Assembly (NCBI GenBank): GCA_020026225.1
Contig: JAHHQU010000002.1
Location: 21,202-85,201, forward strand
From: Phocaeicola sp.
GTDB lineage: Bacteria > Bacteroidota > Bacteroidia > Bacteroidales > Bacteroidaceae
Length of the DNA stretch: 64,000 bases
Reading direction: 5' to 3'
Within the stretch, counting starts at the first letter, position 1. Every line of letters begins with the position of its first letter. Shown in pieces: positions 53,504 to 62,233 of this stretch. The position numbers and the translations under genes were made by a program. The notes beneath the pieces are model-generated. The model saw only the letters and a program-made list of their open reading frames with translations. It was not told where the DNA came from and made no database searches.

Positions 53504-53950
53504 TTAAGCTTCTTCTGCTACTACTTCGAAAGGAATTTCAACTGAAACTTCCTTGTGAAGTTTAACAACTGCTGTGTACTGACCAACTTCTTTAACGTCT
53601 TTTACAACGATGATCTTACGATCGATGTTGTGACCCAATTTAGCCAATTCTTCAGCAATCTGAATATTACCTACAGAACCGTAGATAACACCTGTAGCAC
53701 TGACCTTAGTAGCGATCTTCAAAGATACATCCTTCAAAGATTCTGCAATAGCTTCAGCATCTTTCTTAATCTTTTCCAATTTGTGAGCACGCTGTTTCAA
53801 ATCTTCTGCCAACACTTTTTTTGCAGCTGGAGAAGCGATTACAGCCTTGCCAGTCGGAATAAGATAGTTACGTCCGTAACCTGCCTTAACGGTTACAATA
53901 TCATTCTTGTAGCCCAAGTTAACTACGTCTTCTTTCAAAATAATTTCCAT
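53504..53950 (-). CDS. rplI: 50S ribosomal protein L9
   Basis: A 148-residue protein binding 23S rRNA. MEIILKEDVVNLGYKNDIVTVKAGYGRNYLIPTGKA is the L9 signature; a long connecting helix and the C-terminal domain with VSVEIPFEV follow. Last gene of the operon, after rpsR. Confidence 0.99.
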   Translation of the reverse strand: MEIILKEDVVNLGYKNDIVTVKAGYGRNYLIPTGKAVIASPAAKKVLAEDLKQRAHKLEKIKKDAEAIAESLKDVSLKIATKVSATGVIYGSVGNIQIAEELAKLGHNIDRKIIVVKDVKEVGQYTAVVKLHKEVSVEIPFEVVAEEA

Positions 53951-53968
53951 ACTCTTATTCCTCCTTTA

Positions 53969-54238
53969 TTATTTCATCATATCAGTTACGAAAGGCAGCA
54001 AAGCCAAGTGACGAGCTCTCTTAACAGCCTGCGCAATACGACGCTGGAACTTCAAAGAAGTACCGGTGATACGGCGCGGAAGGATTTTACCCTGTTCGTT
54101 CAAGAATTTCTTCAAGAATTCAGGATCTTTGTAGTCGATGTACTTAATACCACTCTTTTTAAAACGGCAGTATTTTTTCTTTTTAACGTCTACTGAAGGC
54201 GGAGTTAAATATCTGATTTCTGATTGTTGCTGTGCCAT
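53969..54238 (-). CDS. rpsR: 30S ribosomal protein S18
   Basis: An 89-residue protein of the small subunit: [39 protein letters not shown] and ARHLALLPF. It binds S6 on 16S rRNA. It follows rpsF by two bases and precedes rplI by 18. Confidence 0.99.
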   Translation of the reverse strand: MAQQQSEIRYLTPPSVDVKKKKYCRFKKSGIKYIDYKDPEFLKKFLNEQGKILPRRITGTSLKFQRRIAQAVKRARHLALLPFVTDMMK

Positions 54239-54240
54239 GA

Positions 54241-54588
54241 TTAGTTTTCCTCCTTTTTAGTTGATTTAACATTTCTTCTCTTAGCAGCGTATTCTGCAGC
54301 GTATTTGTCCATCTTGAAAGTCAAGAAACGGATAACACGTTCGTCACGACGGTAGTTAAGTTCCAACTTAGCGATTACCGATGGTTCTGCTTTAAATTCA
54401 ATCAGCTGATAGAAACCTGTAGACTTCTTCTGAATTGGATAAGCCAATTTCTTCAAGCCCCAGTTTTCTTCGTTGATGATCTCCGCTCCTTCCTGTGTAA
54501 GGATAGCTTTGAACTTCTCTACCGCTTCCTTCATCTGAACATCAGACAAAACGGGAGTTAAAATGAAAACGGTTTCGTATTGATTCAT
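54241..54588 (-). CDS. rpsF: 30S ribosomal protein S6
   Basis: A 115-residue protein: [49 protein letters not shown] and RFLTFKMD. It pairs with S18. First gene of the operon. In many other bacteria ssb sits between rpsF and rpsR; here it does not. Confidence 0.99.
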   Translation of the reverse strand: MNQYETVFILTPVLSDVQMKEAVEKFKAILTQEGAEIINEENWGLKKLAYPIQKKSTGFYQLIEFKAEPSVIAKLELNYRRDERVIRFLTFKMDKYAAEYAAKRRNVKSTKKEEN

Positions 54589-54634
54589 ACTATTCGTTAA
54601 TTTAATTAATTAATATTTTTTTTCAATTGCGCTG

Positions 54635-54665
54635 CAAAATTACTGATTTTTTGGTTACCAGCAAA
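54635..54665 (-). promoter_or_regulatory. rpsF operon promoter, consensus Bacteroides type
   Basis: On the minus strand TTTG (54662-54665), a 19-base spacer, and TAATTTTG (54635-54642): exact consensus. The leader is about 40 bases, AT-rich; no clear S6:S18-binding structure was found in it. Confidence 0.8.
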
Positions 54666-54786
54666 CTTTTATGTAATATTTTATCTCTAAATCTGATTTT
54701 TAATCTCTTTTTATGAATTAATTATCTTTAAACTTGTTTTCAGCGGGATATGGAACTGCAATTTGCTTATATCACATTATTTGTTG

Positions 54787-54794
54787 TATCTTTG
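54787..54794 (+). promoter_or_regulatory. MarR gene promoter -7 element
   Basis: TATCTTTG, with TTTG at 54762-54765 (21-base spacer). It sits 25 bases before the ATG at 54819 and so rules against the ATG at 54750. Confidence 0.65.
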
Positions 54795-54818
54795 CATTGT
54801 TGCTTAAACAATAATTTC

Positions 54819-55265
54819 ATGATAGAACAATTCAATTTCGATATCCAGCTTATTTTTGCCATTCTGAATGGTAAAGTATCAGCAGCTATCAATAGAAAGC
54901 TGAGTCGCAATTTCCGACAAAACGGTATGGAAATTACGCCTGAACAATGGACTGTCCTCCTATTCTTATGGGAAAAGGATGGAGTAACCCAACAAGAATT
55001 GTGCAACGCTACCTTCAAGGACAAACCAAGCATGACCCGCTTGATTGACAATATGGAACGCCAACATCTAGTGGTTAGAATTTCCGACAAAAGAGACCGA
55101 CGAACCAACTTGGTCCATCTGACCAAAACGGGAAAGGAATTGGAAGAAAAGGCCCGGTTCATTGCCAATAAGACATTGAAAGAAGCATTGCACGGACTGA
55201 CCTTGGAAGAACTGAGAGTAAGTCAAGAAGTGCTGAGAAAAATATTCACAAACACCAAATCCTAA
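54819..55265 (+). CDS. MarR-family transcriptional regulator
   Basis: A 148-residue protein with the winged helix-turn-helix of MarR: GMEITPEQWTVLLFLWEKDGVTQQELCNATFKDKPSMTRLIDNMERQHLVVRISDKRDRRTNLVHLTKTG, flanked by dimer helices. It likely represses genes for stress or drug response and may control itself. The next gene, 212 bases on, codes a small membrane protein and is a possible target, which is inference. Start chosen at MIEQFNFD because of the promoter position. Confidence 0.92.
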   Translation: MIEQFNFDIQLIFAILNGKVSAAINRKLSRNFRQNGMEITPEQWTVLLFLWEKDGVTQQELCNATFKDKPSMTRLIDNMERQHLVVRISDKRDRRTNLVHLTKTGKELEEKARFIANKTLKEALHGLTLEELRVSQEVLRKIFTNTKS

Positions 55266-55476
55266 CCGAACGAAAGCAGCAAACAAACGAAAGGGACGGA
55301 AGTCCGTTCACGGTTCCAAGGAAAAGAGGGAGCTTGATTCAAAACCCAACCACAAGCCTTGAAAGATAGACATTTCGTTGATTTTCTGTTTTTTTTCACA
55401 AAATAATTTTCTTGAATAAAGAATTATGCTTTAATTTGTAACCAGTAAAGAATAAACCATAAAAAAGAAGACACAC

Positions 55477-55653
55477 ATGAAAAGTTTATTAAAGAATTTA
55501 GGAGTGATATTGGTTATCATTGGTGCTGTTATTCTGATCGCTTGCTTCGCAACTGGTAATGTGAACAACAACACTGTCCTTGGATCATCACTATTTCTTG
55601 TGATTTTAGGATTGATTTCTTATATCGTTATCAACAAACGTATTACTGACTGA
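55477..55653 (+). CDS. 58-residue two-helix membrane protein
   Basis: ATG to TGA encodes 58 residues: a basic start (MKSLLKN), a hydrophobic helix (LGVILVIIGAVILIACFATG), a polar turn with three Asn (NVNNN), a second helix (GSSLFLVILGLISYIVI) and a basic end (NKRITD). The alternation fits a two-pass inner-membrane protein. It is followed by a strong terminator and preceded by 211 bases without a gene (AT-rich at the end). Similar tiny proteins occur in Bacteroides but have no assigned role. Confidence 0.75.
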   Translation: MKSLLKNLGVILVIIGAVILIACFATGNVNNNTVLGSSLFLVILGLISYIVINKRITD

Positions 55654-55673
55654 TTTTTTACAGTTGGATAAAA

Positions 55674-55710
55674 AAGGTGAATCGCCCCAAAGTCGATTCA
55701 CCTTTTTTTA
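55674..55710. terminator. Terminator of the small membrane protein gene
   Basis: An 11-bp stem (55674-55684 with 55694-55704) and a run of seven T; the A-run before it lets it serve the other strand too. Confidence 0.9.
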
Positions 55711-55769
55711 TTCCCTAAAATCAACTTGCAAACAATCAACAAGCAGCTTTAGACCCCTGCAAACGAAAC

Positions 55770-55800
55770 AAGCCTCAGAAGCATGAAGCATCTGAGGCTT
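55770..55800 (-). terminator. Hairpin after rprY, probable terminator
   Basis: A 10-bp perfect stem (55770-55779 with 55791-55800) 20 bases past the rprY stop; the T-run on the minus strand is weak. Confidence 0.6.
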
Positions 55801-55820
55801 GTTTTCATATAAAGAAGTTA

Positions 55821-56519
55821 TCAGTTGATATCTGGAGCAATCAGTTTGTATCCCTTACCATGAATATTAATGATTTCAATGGTATCGTCTTCTTTCAAGT
55901 GCTTACGCAATTTGGTAATATAAACGTCCATACTTCTTGCATTGAAGTAATTGTCGTCAATCCAAATAGTCTTCAAAGCGAAATCACGCTGCAAGATTTC
56001 ATTTGCGTGAGCACAAAGCAAAGCCAACAGTTCAGATTCCTTCGTAGTCAATTTAGTCTGCTTGGTACCGTTAGAAAGAATCTGCTTTTGGGTATCGAAT
56101 GTAAAACATCCCAAATGATAAACAGTGCTTTCTCTATTACGTTTACCTCTTACACGACGCAAAATGGCTTCAATACGGAAAGTCAACTCTTCCATGCTGA
56201 AAGGTTTAGTAATGTAATCGTCTGCACCAATCTTGAATCCTTCAAAAATATCTTCCTTCAAGGTCTTTGCAGTCAAGAAGATTACTGGAATATCGGCATT
56301 AACCGCACGGATATCTTGTGCCATAGTAAATCCATCTTTTTTAGGCATCATCACATCCGTAACAACCAAATCATATTTATTTTTCAAAAAAGCTTTAAAG
56401 CCAGCGTCGCCATCAGGATACAATTCTGCAGAATATCCCTTAGCCTGTAAATATTCTCTCAATAACATGCCAAGATTCTCATCATCTTCGCATAATAAAA
56501 TACGTAATTTTTCGTCCAT
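55821..56519 (-). CDS. rprY: Response regulator RprY
   Basis: A 232-residue OmpR/PhoB-type regulator. The receiver domain holds the acidic pair in LLCEDDENLG, the phosphoacceptor Asp in VVTDVMMPKKDGF, the Thr of FLTAKTLKED and Lys in ITKPFSMEEL. The C-terminal winged helix (FTFDTQKQILSN, KLTTKESELLALLCAHANEIL, SMDVYITKLRKHL, IHGKGYKL) binds DNA. Start at MDEKLRIL. The stop of rprX is one base upstream. The pair is very close to RprX/RprY first found in B. fragilis. Confidence 0.95.
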   Translation of the reverse strand: MDEKLRILLCEDDENLGMLLREYLQAKGYSAELYPDGDAGFKAFLKNKYDLVVTDVMMPKKDGFTMAQDIRAVNADIPVIFLTAKTLKEDIFEGFKIGADDYITKPFSMEELTFRIEAILRRVRGKRNRESTVYHLGCFTFDTQKQILSNGTKQTKLTTKESELLALLCAHANEILQRDFALKTIWIDDNYFNARSMDVYITKLRKHLKEDDTIEIINIHGKGYKLIAPDIN

Positions 56520-56520
56520 A

Positions 56521-58092
56521 TTATTCGTCTTTAAATAAAGGTAATACAATTATAAATTTAGTTCCTACATTCAACTCACTCTCGGCACGTATCGTACCAT
56601 TATGATCTGTAATGATTTTCTTCACGTAAGCAAGTCCCAACCCAAAGCCCTTCACATCGTGAAGATTTCCTGTATGAACGCGATAGAACTTATCAAATAT
56701 CTTTTTCAGGTTTTCCTTCTTAATACCTATACCATTGTCTTCAATGGACAGGCAGAACTTACCTGACTCATTCCAAGTTCTGATTTTCAAATGAATCTCT
56801 GTATCCGACTTCTTGTATTTTACCGCATTGTCCAACAGATTAAAGACAACATTGGTGAAATGCATCTCGTCAACATAGATTACAGGATTCTGTGCCTGCA
56901 AATCAGATTCCAATTCTCCGTGGCAACTTTCTACCTTCAAACGGAAGGTATTGACTACCCCATTAATCAACTCATTGGCATCCAATTCCTTTTTCTTAAG
57001 AGTTGCCTTCTGTCGTTCAAACATAGACATCTGCAACACTTTTTCCACCTGGAAACGCAAACGTTTGGTTTCGTCGTTGATGACTCCTGAGATATGCTTG
57101 AACATCACCGGAGACTTACCTACCGCAGGATCGTTCAACATCTGTGCAGCCAGTGAAATGGTAGAAATCGGAGTCTTGAACTCATGCGTCATATTATTAA
57201 TGAAGTCGTTCTTAATTTCGGTCAGTTTCTTCTGGCGGAAAATGATACAAATGGTAAAGACAAAAGTTACCAACAACACCAGCGTGAAAATGATTGAAGG
57301 AATCATGAAACGAACGGAATCAAAGATGTAATCTTCCACCGTAGGAAAGAAGATACTTACAAATCCCATCTTAGCCGGAGGGTCATTCTCAAACAACAAG
57401 CGTGAATAAACCTTCTCACCATCATACACATAATCCGGACAACGATAAATCTCCTTTTCATCCCGATCGGTCACTTTAAAATGATACGGAAGATCGATAC
57501 CGTTATTGAGAAGTTCAGACTTCAAGAAATGATCCAACTGCTTAAAATTGATACGTTCTTTCAGCGGTTTGTCACTTGCCGTATAAAGTATATTATAAAC
57601 CACTTCATCCAGCAATGCACGCTGATAAATGTAGCGTTCCTTCAAGATTTCCTGCAGTGCACGAGATGTTTGAGGAATGTTCTTTCCTGTAGAAATGATT
57701 ACTTTGGGAACCGAAGAAGGACGGTTAGTTACGGTCTTGAACTCAAACGAAGAGTACATGGTACCGCCTCCACTTGGTATGGTAACCTTATACTCGTGAT
57801 GCTGAGACACCACTTTGTCTATCTTTGACAACTGTTCGTTCTGCTGGCGTTGGAACTGCTCCGATAAACGAGCGGCCCGTTCGGTTGCAGCAGCATCAGC
57901 TTCCAAATATTTCTGAGTCTCAACAAGTTCCAAATTGCGTACGGACTGAACAAGACTACGATTGACATTTTCTTCAAACTGTCCTCGACGCATCTTGACC
58001 ATCTCTTCAATATAGCTCACTTGCAAATAAAGTAAACTCAGAAAAGACAAACCCATTACAACACCTAATATCCAAATAGTTGACTTTTTCAT
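56521..58092 (-). CDS. rprX: Sensor histidine kinase RprX
   Basis: A 523-residue membrane kinase. Helix 1 (IWILGVVMGLSFLSLLYLQVSYI) and helix 2 (about residues 265-290, FTLVLLVTFVFTICIIF) frame a periplasmic sensor of some 240 residues. The H-box NDFINNMTHEFKTPISTISLAAQML has the phosphorylated His; N-box NVVFNLLDNAVKYKK, G1 ENGIGI-like DNGIGIKKE and G2 GFGLGLAYVK follow. It phosphorylates RprY; the signal is unknown. Upstream 58093-58294 is AT-rich and should hold the promoter. Confidence 0.95.
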   Translation of the reverse strand: MKKSTIWILGVVMGLSFLSLLYLQVSYIEEMVKMRRGQFEENVNRSLVQSVRNLELVETQKYLEADAAATERAARLSEQFQRQQNEQLSKIDKVVSQHHEYKVTIPSGGGTMYSSFEFKTVTNRPSSVPKVIISTGKNIPQTSRALQEILKERYIYQRALLDEVVYNILYTASDKPLKERINFKQLDHFLKSELLNNGIDLPYHFKVTDRDEKEIYRCPDYVYDGEKVYSRLLFENDPPAKMGFVSIFFPTVEDYIFDSVRFMIPSIIFTLVLLVTFVFTICIIFRQKKLTEIKNDFINNMTHEFKTPISTISLAAQMLNDPAVGKSPVMFKHISGVINDETKRLRFQVEKVLQMSMFERQKATLKKKELDANELINGVVNTFRLKVESCHGELESDLQAQNPVIYVDEMHFTNVVFNLLDNAVKYKKSDTEIHLKIRTWNESGKFCLSIEDNGIGIKKENLKKIFDKFYRVHTGNLHDVKGFGLGLAYVKKIITDHNGTIRAESELNVGTKFIIVLPLFKDE

Positions 58093-58296
58093 GTCTACAA
58101 AATTAACATGCTATCTTAATATTTCCACATCGTTTAACTTAATTTAAACCGATATTTTTCAAATTTAACCACATATCACTTTAAGCCTACAGTTTTAGAC
58201 TATTCGAGCCAAATATCACACTATTTGCATAAAATTAAACAATCTTCATTATAAGAACAACAAAAAGTCTAAGATTGTTTAAGTTTCAATCATTTA

Positions 58297-58331
58297 AAAG
58301 GGCCGCATTTTTAAGAAATGCGGCCCTTTAA
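58297..58331 (-). terminator. Terminator of the EF-G paralogue gene
   Basis: A perfect 14-bp stem (58297-58310 with 58316-58329) with a 5-base loop, 30 bases past the stop at 58361. The T-tract on the minus strand is short. Confidence 0.8.
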
Positions 58332-58360
58332 GCTATTTATTAGTCAATTTAAAAGAATGA

Positions 58361-60517
58361 TCAATCTTCTTCTTCGTTCTCTTCAAATTCCTTAACCAGC
58401 TTGTTCTGTACGTCAGAAGGAACCAATTCGTAACTTGCGAATTTCATAATGAAAGAAGCACGGCCACCCGTCAATGAGCTCAAAGCAGTAGAATAGTTAG
58501 ACATTTCTTTCAAAGGCACTTTAGCAGCCAACTTTTCATAGCCTTTTTCACTGCTCATACCCATAATCATGCCTCTACGTCCTTGCATGTCACTCATTAC
58601 ATCACCCAACTTGTCACTTGGCACGAAGACTTCCACATCATAAATCGGTTCCAAAATCTTAGGTCCTGCATTCTTGAATGCTTCGCTGAAGGCATTACGT
58701 CCAGCAAGCATGAAGGAAACTTCATTAGAATCAACCGGGTGCATCTTGCCATCGTAAACAATGACACGTACATCACGTGCATAAGAACCAGTCAACGGAC
58801 CCTGTTCCATACGTCCCATGATACCCTTCAAAATAGCAGGCATGAAACGGGTGTCAATAGCTCCACCTACCACACTGTTCACGAATACCAATTTACCGCC
58901 CCATTCAAGATCTACCACTTCAGTGCTTTTCACGTTGATCTTGAATTCCTGACCGTTGAACTTATAAGATTCAGGCATTGGCATGCCTTCATAATAAGGT
59001 TCTACAATCAAATGAACTTCTCCAAACTGACCAGCACCACCAGACTGTTTCTTATGTCTGTAATCAGCACGTGCAGCCTTCGTAATGGTTTCACGATATG
59101 GGATACGTGGTTCATAGAACTGAACCTGAAGTTTTTCATTGTTTTCCAAACGCCATTTCAAGGTTCTCAAATGGAATTCACCTTGACCATGTACCAAAAT
59201 CTGGCGCAATTCTTTAGATTGTTCAACAACCCATGTAGGATCTTCTTCACGCATACGGTTCAGAATAGCCATCATCTTTTCGGTATCGGCTTCATTTTCC
59301 GGACGAATAGCACGCGTGTATTTCGGATTTGGATATTTGATGAAGTTGAAACGATTTTCACAATCCTTACCGTTCAAAGTATTTCCTGTCTTGACGTCTT
59401 TCAACTTAACGGTACAACCGATATCACCGGCACGTAATTCTTCAACCTTTTCACGAGTAGCGCCTGCACAAACATACAACTGAGCCATACGTTCTTTAGA
59501 GCCACGGTCTGCATTACTCAAATCATCACCTTCACGAACGACTCCACTCATCACCTTGAAATACTGAACGTCACCGATATGAGGTTCTACAGCCGTCTTA
59601 AAGAAATACAGAGAAGTCGGTGCTTCCGATACTGGAGGAACCTCTACACCACGTGTATTATGAACCATCGGCATTTCATCTACAAACGGAACGACATTAC
59701 CTAAGAATTCCATCAAACGACGAACACCCATATCCTTACCTGCACAAACACAGAACACAGGGAACATGCCACGGGCAGCCAATCCCTTACGGATACCTTC
59801 ACGCATTTCATCTTCTGTAAGTGTTTCTGATTCGAAGAATTTTTCCATCAACGTCTCATCATTTTCAGCAGCAGCTTCTACAAGCTTCTTGTGCCATTCC
59901 AACGCTTTTTCTTTTTCTTCTTCAGGAACATCTTCAATAGTTGGAGCTCCGCCTTCAGGACCCCAAGTATATTTTTTCATTAAAAGGACATCAATCAACG
60001 AATTGAAATCAGGACCGGTAGCCAAAGGATATTGTACCGGAACCACCTTAGAACCATAATTATCTTTCAATTGTTCCAACACTCGATCGAAGTCACATTT
60101 TTCACTATCCAATTGGTTTACCAAGAAAATAACCGGTTTACCTAATTTTTCAGTGTAACGGAAATGATTCTGTGTACCTACTTCTGGACCGTACTGACCA
60201 TTCAACAACAAGATAGCTGTATCGGTTACATTCAAAGCGGTGATAGCAGCACCAACGAAGTCGTCACTACCCGGACAATCGATAATATTTAGTTTTTTAC
60301 CATTCCACTCTACATGATAAACGGTAGAGAAAACAGAGTAACCATACTCCTGCTCTACCGGAAAATAGTCGCTGACAGTATTTTTTGCCGTAATTCTACC
60401 GCGACGTTTTATAATACCACCCTCATAAAGCAAAGCTTCAGTGAGAGTGGTTTTACCTGAGCCATCATTGCCAAGGAGTGCAATGTTCTTGATTTCATTC
60501 GTTTGATATACTTTCAT
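58361..60517 (-). CDS. EF-G paralogue with altered GTPase motifs (EF-G2 type)
   Basis: A 718-residue protein with all five EF-G domains: G domain with an insert near residues 190-240, domain II, domain III, domain IV tip GSYARDVRVIVYDGKMHPVDSNEVSF and the end YELVPSDVQNKL. The GTPase residues differ from canonical EF-G: G1 is GNDGSGKTT (16-24); switch I has EQEYGYS in place of EQERGIT; G3 is DCPGSDDF (80-87) with Ser84 where the catalytic His sits; G4 is NQLD (134-137) instead of NKxD. In Bacteroides a second EF-G (EF-G2), reported to lack GTP hydrolysis and to help survival when carbon is scarce, has these traits. It likely drives translocation slowly without spending GTP; this is inference for this gene. 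The usual fusA of the str operon is not here. Confidence 0.88.
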   Translation of the reverse strand: MKVYQTNEIKNIALLGNDGSGKTTLTEALLYEGGIIKRRGRITAKNTVSDYFPVEQEYGYSVFSTVYHVEWNGKKLNIIDCPGSDDFVGAAITALNVTDTAILLLNGQYGPEVGTQNHFRYTEKLGKPVIFLVNQLDSEKCDFDRVLEQLKDNYGSKVVPVQYPLATGPDFNSLIDVLLMKKYTWGPEGGAPTIEDVPEEEKEKALEWHKKLVEAAAENDETLMEKFFESETLTEDEMREGIRKGLAARGMFPVFCVCAGKDMGVRRLMEFLGNVVPFVDEMPMVHNTRGVEVPPVSEAPTSLYFFKTAVEPHIGDVQYFKVMSGVVREGDDLSNADRGSKERMAQLYVCAGATREKVEELRAGDIGCTVKLKDVKTGNTLNGKDCENRFNFIKYPNPKYTRAIRPENEADTEKMMAILNRMREEDPTWVVEQSKELRQILVHGQGEFHLRTLKWRLENNEKLQVQFYEPRIPYRETITKAARADYRHKKQSGGAGQFGEVHLIVEPYYEGMPMPESYKFNGQEFKINVKSTEVVDLEWGGKLVFVNSVVGGAIDTRFMPAILKGIMGRMEQGPLTGSYARDVRVIVYDGKMHPVDSNEVSFMLAGRNAFSEAFKNAGPKILEPIYDVEVFVPSDKLGDVMSDMQGRRGMIMGMSSEKGYEKLAAKVPLKEMSNYSTALSSLTGGRASFIMKFASYELVPSDVQNKLVKEFEENEEED

Positions 60518-60793
60518 GGTTTTTCAAGATTTAGTGTTAGTTTTTAAGGATATGCTTTTCATATCTCGTTTGCGATTTGCAAAATAGAAATTTAAGTTTA
60601 CAAAAACAAAAATATCATCCGTGTTACTAAACTATGTTTTGGGGCATAATTTATTTCTTCAACAAGGTAATACGTTATAATTCAACGAAATATTATTTCT
60701 TCCGACAAAGTCGTGATTCTACCATCAAAAAAAAATCCGGTCTCTACTTTTCTACGCAAAAGCTACAACCTTCTATCTTGAAAATATATTTGC
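60518..60793. other. Divergent interval upstream of the EF-G paralogue and hemW
   Basis: About 275 bases with no credible gene. A small 6-bp hairpin (60549-60554 with 60560-60565) lies in the leader of the EF-G paralogue. The interval is AT-rich and holds runs of A. Confidence 0.4.
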
Positions 60794-60801
60794 TACCTTT
60801 G
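60794..60801 (+). promoter_or_regulatory. hemW promoter -7 element
   Basis: TACCTTTG matches TAnnTTTG, 22-30 bases before the two candidate ATGs; the -33 match is poor. Confidence 0.55.
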
Positions 60802-60823
60802 CCTGTCAATAACAATGAATATT

Positions 60824-61957
60824 ATGGCAGGAATTTATATACACATCCCTTTTTGCAAACGCCGATGCATTTATTGCGATTTCTTTTCTACCACTCAAAG
60901 CGAAAAAAAAGACGCTTATATCCAAGCCCTCTGCAAAGAACTCGAACAGCGGAAGGATTATCTGGAAAATGAAAGAATCGACACCATTTATTTCGGTGGA
61001 GGAACTCCTTCACAACTTCAGAAAAAAGACTTTGAAAAGGTGTTTTCTATAATAAATAAGGTGTATGATGTAAATCCAGACGCCGAAATTACCATTGAAG
61101 CGAACCCTGACGATTTGTCGGCTGAATATTTAGAATCGCTAACTGCTCTTCCTTTCAACCGTCTGAGCATGGGAATTCAAACCTTCAATGATCACACATC
61201 ACGTCTACTGAACCGACGACACACAGCATCACAGGCCATCGACGCATTCAAACGATGCAGAGAAGCTGGATTCCAAAACATCAGCATCGACTTAATTTAC
61301 GGACTCCCCGGAGAAACGTTGGAAGGCTGGGAGAAAGACTTGGACCAGGCATTGGCTCTCCATCCCGAACACATCTCAGCATACCACCTAATCTATGAAG
61401 AGGGAACCGCTCTATGGAAACTGCGTGAGCAGCATCGTGTAGAAGAAGTAGATGAAGATTTGAGTCTCGCCTTTTTCACACGACTTATCCACCGGTTGAA
61501 GGAGGCTGGATACATTCATTATGAAATTTCCAATTTCTGTCTCCCCGACCGACATTCCCGACACAACTCCAGCTATTGGCAAGGGAAGCGCTATTTAGGA
61601 TGCGGTCCTTCGGCTCATTCCTTTAATTTAAAAAGCAGGCAGTGGAACATCGCTTCTTTAGATGCTTACATCGAAGGAATCACAAACCATAAAAAAGTCA
61701 GTGAATTAGAAGAACTGGACTTATATACAAGATACAACGAACGCATCATCACCAATATACGAACCTGCTGGGGAATGCCTTTACAAACATTGAAAGAGGA
61801 TTTTGGAACTGACTTATACAATTATTGCCTTGAGATGGCTCGCCCCCATTTAGAGCAAGGGACTTTAGAAATCAAAGACGGAATACTCAAACTGACAGAA
61901 GAGGGCATTTTCACCTCCGATGGCATCACGAGTGATTTGTTTTGGGTGGACGACTGA
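60824..61957 (+). CDS. hemW: Radical SAM heme chaperone HemW
   Basis: A 377-residue protein starting MAGIYIHIPFC (an ATG three codons earlier, 60815, is possible). The radical-SAM cluster C-x3-C-x2-C is in CKRRCIYCDF; YFGGGTPSQL, RLSMGIQTFND, DLIYGLPGETL and the HemW C-terminal domain follow. HemW binds heme and was long mislabelled as an oxygen-independent coproporphyrinogen oxidase; the second cluster-type cysteines of HemN are not evident. It lies in its own unit before gph and upp. Confidence 0.92.
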   Translation: MAGIYIHIPFCKRRCIYCDFFSTTQSEKKDAYIQALCKELEQRKDYLENERIDTIYFGGGTPSQLQKKDFEKVFSIINKVYDVNPDAEITIEANPDDLSAEYLESLTALPFNRLSMGIQTFNDHTSRLLNRRHTASQAIDAFKRCREAGFQNISIDLIYGLPGETLEGWEKDLDQALALHPEHISAYHLIYEEGTALWKLREQHRVEEVDEDLSLAFFTRLIHRLKEAGYIHYEISNFCLPDRHSRHNSSYWQGKRYLGCGPSAHSFNLKSRQWNIASLDAYIEGITNHKKVSELEELDLYTRYNERIITNIRTCWGMPLQTLKEDFGTDLYNYCLEMARPHLEQGTLEIKDGILKLTEEGIFTSDGITSDLFWVDD

Positions 61958-62108
61958 CAAACCTGTTCCTGCTTTCAAGGCATACAACGCTCGTCAAGGC
62001 ATGAAAGCCGATTTGCTACGGGAGCTTTGAATGCGCAGTTCGATAGAAAACCCCTACTTCTACATTGATTTTTAACATTCGCCAAGCCATGAAATGACGC
62101 CTATTGCC

Positions 62109-62207
62109 TATCTTTGCATAAGATTGAAAGGTCTGCTGGCATCGACCGACGAGTCCATCGCCAGTGACAGTCTGCTTGTATGGAGAAATCCTCCTCAATG
62201 CAAGCAG
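62109..62207 (+). promoter_or_regulatory. gph promoter element and leader hairpin
   Basis: TATCTTTG at 62109-62116 fits the -7 box. The leader then has a strong hairpin: 10-bp stem with one wobble (62172-62181 with 62198-62207), extended by GGAG/CTCC. It ends 26 bases before the ATG at 62234. Confidence 0.55.
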
Positions 62208-62233
62208 AGAAAATGAAACTATCCTTCAGAAAA

